Source: Limnomonas spitsbergensis
Taxonomy: Eukaryota; Chlorophyta; Chlorophyceae; Chlamydomonadales
NCBI GenBank assembly: GCA_037349105.1
Contig: JAYJMM010000105.1
Span: 1,922,001-1,986,000 of the forward strand
Length of the DNA: 64,000 nucleotides
Reading direction: 5' to 3'
A program made the position numbers and the translations under genes. The notes under the pieces are model-generated. The model was not told where the DNA came from, ran no database searches, and was given only the letters and a program-made list of their open reading frames with translations. This document shows, piece by piece, positions 57,901 to 64,000 of this stretch (positions are counted from its first letter, which is position 1; the number at the start of each line of letters is the position of its first letter).

Positions 57901-59136
57901 AATTACAACAGTTTAATGTTTGGCGTTTCTCCACCAGGGAGCATGTCGCAGTTAGATTTCATTTCAACATACCACCTTATGTTGAAAGCAAGCAGAGGGG
58001 CCTTCTCCCCAGCCTGACCTCGGGCAATGCGTCCCCACCTACCCTCTGGTTGTTTACAATGACCGCAGTGGCACACAGCTCCGAAGAAGCGCCGCTACCG
58101 TCCCCACTGCCCGTGCCATCCCGCACCGCTGCCAGGTGCACCGCAAACTGCACCACCGTCGGACAGCTTTTCAGCGCTAGGCGGCTGAAGTTACCGAGGA
58201 CTGCATCCGTTGGCAGGGTCCGGCCAACTGAGGCCTCAGCGGCCGCTGGCTGTGGGGCCGAAGGGCAGGTTGAGGTTGTAGTTCCTTGGATCACCGCACC
58301 CCCGCCTTGGTTCAGCGGCGGATACAGGGCCGGTGGAGGTGGCTGTGGCGCTTCCGGCGGGGGCGGCTGCATGGAGACCGAGTCTGGAGCAATCGGTGGC
58401 GATCCGGGATCCTGAGCGGCGGATCCCAGATCTACCGCGGGCGAGGATCCAGCAGGATCGGGCGGGGATCCGGGATTTACCACGGGTGGGGTTCCAGTGG
58501 GAGCGGGCAGCGGGAGTGGGGCGCCGCCACCGTTGCCCCTGCTATCCAGAGTTGCGTCCGTAGCAAGGTTGATCCGCGGGATTGCCCCTGCCAGAATCAG
58601 TGAAGAATTAAGCTAATTGTCAACGCTGCTGCCGGCCATGACTGGCATCCAATTGTGCCTAAATTTTGCATGAATGCTGTGCTGGGTACTGATGCAGGCT
58701 CGACCTTACCCATCAGCATACGAATGACACAAGAGTGCATGAAGACTGTTCACATGAATGGGTTAAGCAGGTTCTTCCCATTAAGTTCTTCCTAGCCAGA
58801 TTCAGTGTCATTTGCTGCTGCAGATACTGGTAGACAAAAAAGCCCTCTGTCTCAACCCCTTTCTGCGTTGTGGGACCAGGTATTCCCATGACAGGAAAAA
58901 CTGAAGTGCCTATGTGTTCCTCCTGACCCATACAGGATGGACCCACTGGATGGTTGGGAGCTGTTCTCTAATGGGTGGTCTACTGGCCTGGTCCTGGGTG
59001 GTTTGGCCCCACCTGCTGCCATGTGTATGGCCAGCACCAGCACTAGTGCAGGCAGGCAGCTGGCTACACATTGGGCCGCTGTTGCCCAGTGCAGACGGCG
59101 GCCTTTTGATGAACAGAATGACACAGGAGGGGTCAT
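48960..59136 (-). CDS. Receptor-like serine/threonine protein kinase, eleven exons, about 1614 aa
   Basis: Exons (minus): 59013-59136, 58043-58587, 57337-57430, 54078-56776, 53462-53662, 52976-53146, 52375-52472, 51665-51764, 51054-51176, 50203-50346, 48960-49505; all phases join. Residues 1-45 look like a secretory signal with a long basic lead (ALVLVLAIHMAAG). The ectodomain (to about 630) has a Pro-rich stretch, then CATAVIVNN, GWQLVWHFVD, VEGAVLVPG and VFFNGFAC, a layout reminiscent of carbohydrate-binding CBM2/COBRA-type folds. The membrane span is AVIVPAVLGSVLVLTLLIAA (about 631-655), followed by a disordered linker of about 490 residues. The kinase domain is complete: GKLGSGAFGTV, VAIK (Lys about 1197), HRDLKPQN (Asp about 1301), DFG (about 1319), GTPAFMAPEQF and a final CWRDDPAARP. 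It should phosphorylate Ser/Thr targets inside the cell. About 25 extra residues lie between the P-loop and VAIK. Donor of exon 3 and acceptor of exon 4 are the weakest joins. Confidence 0.85.
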
Positions 59137-60371
59137 GCGGGGGAGGAGTCGCGCGCTGTCAAGCTAGCAGACCGTGACGCCTCACTTCACGACGGGAGGG
59201 TGCACAAAAGGTGCCTCGGCTGGTCTCGACGCATATCTTACGAGATATTTCTTGAAAGATTGCTACTGTTGTGAATGCCTTGAAGCCTCGATGAAGCCCG
59301 TATGCAGCCCCGACGCAGGACGTCTACTGGGGCATCAAAAAACAGGATGACAAGCTGGAAACGCCCGGCAATTGACAACGCGAGTGGCGATGGCTTCGGC
59401 TTAGTGCCAGTGCTCGGATAGGCACGGGCGATACGATCGAGCGCTCGGAGTCGGCGTCGTCGTGAGGATTGGGGACTACGACTGAAAATAGTTCAGACTG
59501 GATATCCAGGCTGTGGGCATAAATTGGGTAGATGCAATCTTCAAGCTGCAGCATTGATCATGTTCAATGACCACCTGAAAGTCTTGTCAACAACCGACAC
59601 CAGCAAGATCCACATTGGACGTATCTGATTGGCAGTCCATACATGATTGACTGGGTTCCGCAAAATCCGGCACGTACGCCGGACACGCAAGAAAGAATGA
59701 CAGACGGACGAACGGACGGACGGAAGCACAAATCCAGCGATCGAAGGATGACGGGAGTAATGAAAAGCATACTCGCACAGTCTGCAAAACGTCCTGCTGT
59801 CCCAAATCGTCACGAAGGCATTATCCCAGGACCTTAATTGAATATAGGTATGTCAGTATGTGCCTGGGTGGGGTGGTCGTCACTTGTGATGCAGCATGGT
59901 TTCCCTGCCACGCTTCATGCGCATTTCCCTTAATAAACGGTTTTGCAGATACTCCGAGCTTGAGCTATGCCGTGGACATCAGTAGATCGAGAGTTTTCCC
60001 CTTACCCAACAAGCTGTTACCCGTAATGAAAGCATTGTTGGCCATGGCATGAATGCCATATGTTGCCACTGTTGTGAGCGGTGACTGTTTCTGGTGCATG
60101 GGAGCATGTTCAGCATGACATGAAAGATGTTCCCCTGAAGGATGCTTAGGATTATGCATTCTCGCAGAATGTGATACACAAACCCAGTAGCCAGATCCTC
60201 CCCTCTGCACTTCCAAACGGAGACTTGTAGGCAATATTTTTTTATTTTTGCTGATTACCAGAGTGCACGTCTCTTACGACACCCTTCAGGGACACGTAAG
60301 GGAATCAGAGACGAAGAGCATTGATGATCTAAGGCTTGTGAAAAGAAACATGCCAGCTGCCTCTAGTGCCT
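59137..60371. other. Region without a recognisable gene
   Basis: The proximal part should contain the promoter of the minus-strand kinase gene. At 59700-59730 there is a short ACGG/GGAC simple repeat. No coding frame stands out on either strand. Confidence 0.35.
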
Positions 60372-60700
60372 CTGTATGAGGGCAGCCATCCCCAAACTAC
60401 GCCAGGCAGCGACTGTGGTACAGCCGTTACCCGTCACTGAGGTGCTGGTGCTACTGACGGTAGCCTACAAACAAGCGCATTTGACTACCGCCGGCCAGGT
60501 AGGCCCCAGGGACCCTGCCACCAAACACAGATCTGCAACAACCTAACGCGCCTTGTTTCAACCGACGGCATGCACTGCGCCAGCAAAAGCCAACAGTCGT
60601 ACCAACAAGAGGGTGTGTGCTTGATTGTGCACAAACTAGAGGCTACAGCTCGGCGCAGTTAGCACGGCCGCCATTAGAGGACGGTGCAGCGGTCAGCAGC
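60372..60700 (+). mobile_element. Unclassified dispersed ORF, copy 3
   Basis: The frame reads AAIPKLRQAATVVQPLPVTE, then VLVLLTVAYKQAHLTTAGQV and GPRDPATKHRS, after which the frame is lost. DNA similarity to 14075-14360 continues to the AGAGGACGGTGCAG block. Together with the copy at 35.1-35.65 kb this defines a three-copy family within 64 kb. Confidence 0.55.
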
Positions 60701-60883
60701 ATGAAGCACGGTGCTGCCAGAAATGATTGTCTAGGGCTCCGACGAGGAAGTGGAGGACATGCTACATTTTTGCTTCCAATGCCCTAGAAACCAGGAAAAG
60801 CTCAGAGACTAGGGATAGTTAGGCCCCTCGGTCGGTGCCACAGACTTCCAGATCCAAAGGCTGTACCCTGGGCTGTATCGGGG

Positions 60884-61004
60884 TTTAGATTTTTTTTTTG
60901 TTTTTGAGGGGGTCTCTTTCCTCTCTCTCTTTAGTTTCCAACCTTGCTGTTGGACGCCGATGCGGCCGAGCTTTGCTGCATGGCCCAGTGGTGTAACATC
61001 ATTG
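60884..61004 (-). mobile_element. SINE-like insertion R2, copy 4, with 19-bp target duplication
   Basis: A 121-bp insert lies between two perfect 19-bp copies of ACCCTGGGCTGTATCGGGG (60865-60883 and 61005-61023). Read on the minus strand it starts CAATGATGTTACACCACTGG and ends in an A-rich tail (poly-A broken by single C and T). It shares its start with the R2 element at 36755-36817. An A-rich tail plus long target duplications is the signature of LINE-driven retroposition. Confidence 0.75.
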
Positions 61005-61023
61005 ACCCTGGGCTGTATCGGGG

Positions 61024-61610
61024 CAGGCATGGGTGGAGCCATTGGCATGCATTAGGGGCGCTATGGTGGGCAGGGAGATCTTGCAGAGGTACCGTCAAGG
61101 CAGTCCGCACGATGGAGGCCTGAGTTATATTTTCTGTGTTCAGTACATGATGTGGTGGCAGCGAGCAGCGAGCCAGACAGAGGCTGGTATTTGTACGATC
61201 ACATGGTTGCTGTCCAGGGACTGAAGGGAAGGAGCCTTACAAGGGTAAAATCATAAACGAAATAAAGGCACCATGATAGAGCATTCATGCACTGATATGT
61301 GTGGCTGATACATGGCTGATTACCGGCACCCTGGTACGTTACTCTGTGACCACTCCACATGACCACATTCTTCACATATTTCCATGAGATCCGGACTCCT
61401 GGCATGCAATGAATGTACCTTGCTACACCTCGCAAGCAATGATGAACAACTTGTAACTAGTGCTTCCACCTATGTGTAGTCCACCTATATGTCGACACCA
61501 GGCAACCAGGAGGCCTAGTGAAATTTAGGCTGCGCATACACATATGTTCTGGATGTTAGTAATGATGCGACAAAGGACATCAACGCGCTAGCCTGGAGCT
61601 TGAATGACAC
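61024..61610. other. Region without a recognisable gene
   Basis: Short frames only; no motif, splice-supported exon or shared repeat was found. Confidence 0.35.
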
Positions 61611-61611
61611 C

Positions 61612-62080
61612 TAGATGGACAAAGAAAAGAAAGAAAGAAAACTCCCGAGCGTGGCTTCAGGAATACGGGATTTTAAATGCCGTACACCGAGAGACAAAAA
61701 AAACCTGGTGGTTAAGGAGGGTCGTTAAGTGGTACCGGACAATAATGGGCAGGGGAGTTTTCCAGATGGCGACGCTGACGAAGGATGTTTATATGGCAGC
61801 GTATGGTATGCTTGGTGAGACGGCTGAGGAAGGAGGAGATGTCGTGTTTGGAGACACCGAGCATGCCGAGGATTTTATCGGCATGACGAAAGAGGAAGCC
61901 TGCGGTTCCCAGAAGGATTTTCGGAAGAGTGGCCAAAGGTCGCGCCAGAACCTCCGTTTTCCAATTTTATAGCTGGATCTGCGCGGGAAAGCATTGGTGT
62001 ACGGCATTTCAAATGTCGTGTTCCAAAAGACACGCTCAGGGGTTTTCTTTCTTTCTTTCTTTCTTTCTGGGCATTCGTAG
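61612..62080. mobile_element. Element with inverted repeats of about 70 bp tipped by AAAG repeats
   Basis: The left arm, about 61618-61688, runs from an (AAAG)n stretch through GAGCGTGGCT to AAATGCCGTACACC. The right arm, about 61997-62070, is its reverse complement: GGTGTACGGCATTTCAAATG through ACACGCTC to (CTTT)n. The interior of about 300 bp carries frames on both strands without motifs. Long inverted repeats with a non-coding core suggest a Mutator-like or foldback non-autonomous element. The right arm ends about 90 bp upstream of the MED7 start, so it lies in that promoter. No target duplication was resolved. Confidence 0.65.
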
Positions 62081-62171
62081 TCTTACCCACTTATCCACTT
62101 ATCATAAATCATAAGCATCAGCTGCACACGCTTTCTGATACTGGATGTAGCTTTTTAGCGGAGTATCCGTC

Positions 62172-63674
62172 ATGACTGCTGAGGCGACGGTTTTACCCTC
62201 CTTCCCGCTGCCCCCGCCCTTTTTTAAGCTATATGCGTTAGATGCTGATATAAACGCTCCCCTGCCCCCCGATCCTCCACCACCCCCAGAGGGATCATTC
62301 CTGCTGTTTGGAATTGAGTTTGATCCGGTGGGTGTGCCGCATGGCGATCTGCATGGCTTGACCAGACAGTTGCGATGCAGACAGTGAGGGTTCTTGGCGG
62401 CTACTAGCAGCGTCCGGTGCATGCGTTCGATCTTTTTTGCTGATTGCTGCTGCTCTGTGCCTTCACCTCAATAATCAACCATGTACGTCACGAAGAGGGC
62501 CTCACTCTTTGCCACATCGCAGGCAGAAGCAGCAGTGCCACAGCTCCAGGGGCGGAGGCTGTACCAACAACGTCCTGACGGATCAGTAGGTAAGAAAACG
62601 AATTAAGTTGGTCTAACTTGACATACAAATGTGCCTGCTATGCTGTGCTGTCGAAAGCCTATGATAACACGACTGCTTTTCCGCATGCGTGCATGCATGT
62701 AGACATCAAGGGCGAGCTGGCTCGCCTGAACACAGAGCTAGTACTCGTGTACAGCGAGCTGCTTAGAGTGCTTGTTGAGAGCCCCAGTGGCTACGCCTCC
62801 ACGCTCAACGCACTCAACCAGCTGCTGGACAGTATGCAGCATCTAGTCAACATGATGCGGCCAGTCCAGGTGCGCGCTAGGGGATACTGCCTGATATGAC
62901 ATGTATTTGGATGGTTAGTTTATCTGGGACATCTTCTCTATTTCAATCAATGCGAGTGCCTTATCATTTGTTGAAATGCAAGGTTCTATCTATCTGAATG
63001 TTGTCTGATTTTGGCCCTCCAGGCAGCAACTTTTGAGAATGTCTTCCATTGCCAGTGCTTACGTTTTTTGCTGTTGTGATGGAAGAAGAAACGCTTGACT
63101 TCTTGCTCAGAAGACTTTCTGGCAGTCGCCCCGAAACTAGGTATTTATAGCCATTGAAGGACATTCCAAAGCTGCAAGCGAACCGTCTTGTTACCCTTTT
63201 TGCTGTGCAGGCTCGTGCCAGCCTGGAGTATGTCCTCCAGCTTCAAATTGAGGAGAAGCAGGAGGCCTTGGATGCCCTGAGGCAGCAGGTGAGAATCTGC
63301 TGCTAGCAGATGGTGCATGTTGAACCAGACACCAGTTTTGACTCGTCCCTTGCCTCTTGTTGAAGTCACGACTGTTTCATACAGTTCCAAAAGCACATGG
63401 GGCTGTTACGCGAGCCAGGCCCCATGCATAGCATGATGTTTGGTTAAGCACTTTTATGTGTGCACATTCAGAAGGAATCATGACCGGTAGCAATACATTG
63501 AATGCTGATCCTGCTGTATGGATGCATGCGGACTGACAGTGTATGGTGCCATAAATTGACTCCTCACAGACGGAGGCTATCGACAAGGCTTTCGTTGCCA
63601 CTGCCCGGGATGTGGAGGCACTGTGTGGAGCCTCCCCAGATGCCGGCGATCAGCTTGACATGGACGCAAGTTAG
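62172..63674 (+). CDS. MED7: Mediator of RNA polymerase II transcription subunit 7 (MED7), five exons, 190 aa
   Basis: Exons: 62172-62327, 62523-62589, 62703-62869, 63211-63288, 63570-63674; GT-AG introns, phases 0/1/0/0, 191 codons with stop. The N-terminus shows the MED7 signature: LPSFPLPPPFFKLY, then PPPPPEGSFLLFG. The helical core follows: ELARLNTELVLVYSELLRVL, VESPSGY, LNQLLDSMQHLVNMMRPVQ, and after the next intron ARASLEYVLQLQIEEKQEAL, which corresponds to the conserved RPHQAR.TL motif of animal, yeast and plant MED7. Length is at the normal size for the family. MED7 pairs with MED21 in the Mediator middle module and works in the nucleus. The start is the first ATG and gives the expected distance to the LPSFPLPPP motif. 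Downstream, the window ends in a T-rich stretch that is probably 3' UTR or just beyond it. Confidence 0.92.
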
Positions 63675-64000
63675 GGTGCTGCCATGCAATGGCATCAGGC
63701 ATGCTCCGGTTTGGCCTCTTTGAAGGAACACTGTCCAGATCAAAGCATGTTCGGCCAGCCAGGTGTGTGGGCCTAACTTTGGCATCAATGCGAAAAACTT
63801 GGCAGATCAGGACAGTTCTGTTACGTTGTTGATGGTGCACACAATTTGTTGGCCACAGGATTCTCCTGGGACTGTCAATTGTGATGCAGCCTGGACCTTC
63901 CTTCTTTTCATGGAGACCCTAGGGAAAGCGCAGAGCTGGCATCATGACCGGTCGTTCTTTTCTGTTTTTTTGCTGAAATCAATTGGATTATGTTGTATAA
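63675..64000. other. 3' flank of MED7
   Basis: No gene. The sequence becomes T-rich (TTTCTGTTTTTTTGCTG near 63960) toward the edge of the window. I did not identify a clear TGTAA signal before the end. Confidence 0.35.

Noticed and set aside
58937..59167. Plus-strand frame opposite the proposed signal-peptide exon
   Set aside because: No partner exons or motif; the minus strand gives a signal peptide whose donor fits exon 2 of the kinase in phase.

Overview
This is nuclear DNA from a eukaryote, most likely a green alga (chlorophyte, perhaps trebouxiophyte-like); the lineage is an inference. The support is: long genes cut by GT-AG introns whose phases join exactly; proteins full of Q, A, S, G and P tracts; a plant-style receptor-like kinase; a Mediator subunit; and many decayed transposons of the kinds found in algal genomes. 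I saw no operons, rRNA, tRNA or CRISPR array.

Seven gene models can be supported. (1) 7832-11116, minus, six exons, 443 aa, unknown, Q-rich. (2) 21475-33514, minus, eleven exons, 2304 aa, a giant low-complexity protein with eight 51-residue repeats and S1/OB-like segments. (3) 35906-37369, plus, four small exons, 157 aa, unknown. (4) 38785-42293 and (5) 44512-48239, plus, two adjacent coiled-coil genes that look like tandem paralogues. (6) 48960-59136, minus, eleven exons, about 1614 aa, a receptor-like protein kinase with signal peptide, ectodomain, one membrane span and a complete kinase domain. (7) 62172-63674, plus, five exons, 190 aa, Mediator subunit MED7. Exon borders were read by eye from splice signals and phase, without transcripts.

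The rest is repeat-rich. 0-7 kb holds a non-LTR retrotransposon tail, a dispersed repeat (called R1 here), a lysine-rich ORF with an amber stop, and two tandem-repeat tracts. 11-21 kb has no convincing gene but contains two Harbinger-like MITEs nested in an R1 copy, a 27-bp minisatellite, a Helitron-like fragment and a hairpin with arms of about 100 bp. 33.5-38.7 kb and 59-62 kb hold reverse-transcriptase remnants, short SINE-like insertions with perfect target duplications (called R2), copies of an unclassified mobile ORF, and an element with long inverted repeats.

The genes do not form a pathway. The kinase would sense an outside signal at the cell surface, MED7 acts in RNA polymerase II transcription, and the giant protein may bind RNA if its S1-like segments are real. 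The coiled-coil pair has no assignable role. Genes 5 and 6 converge with about 0.7 kb between their stops. Genes 2 and 3 diverge, as do genes 6 and 7, across transposon-rich gaps.
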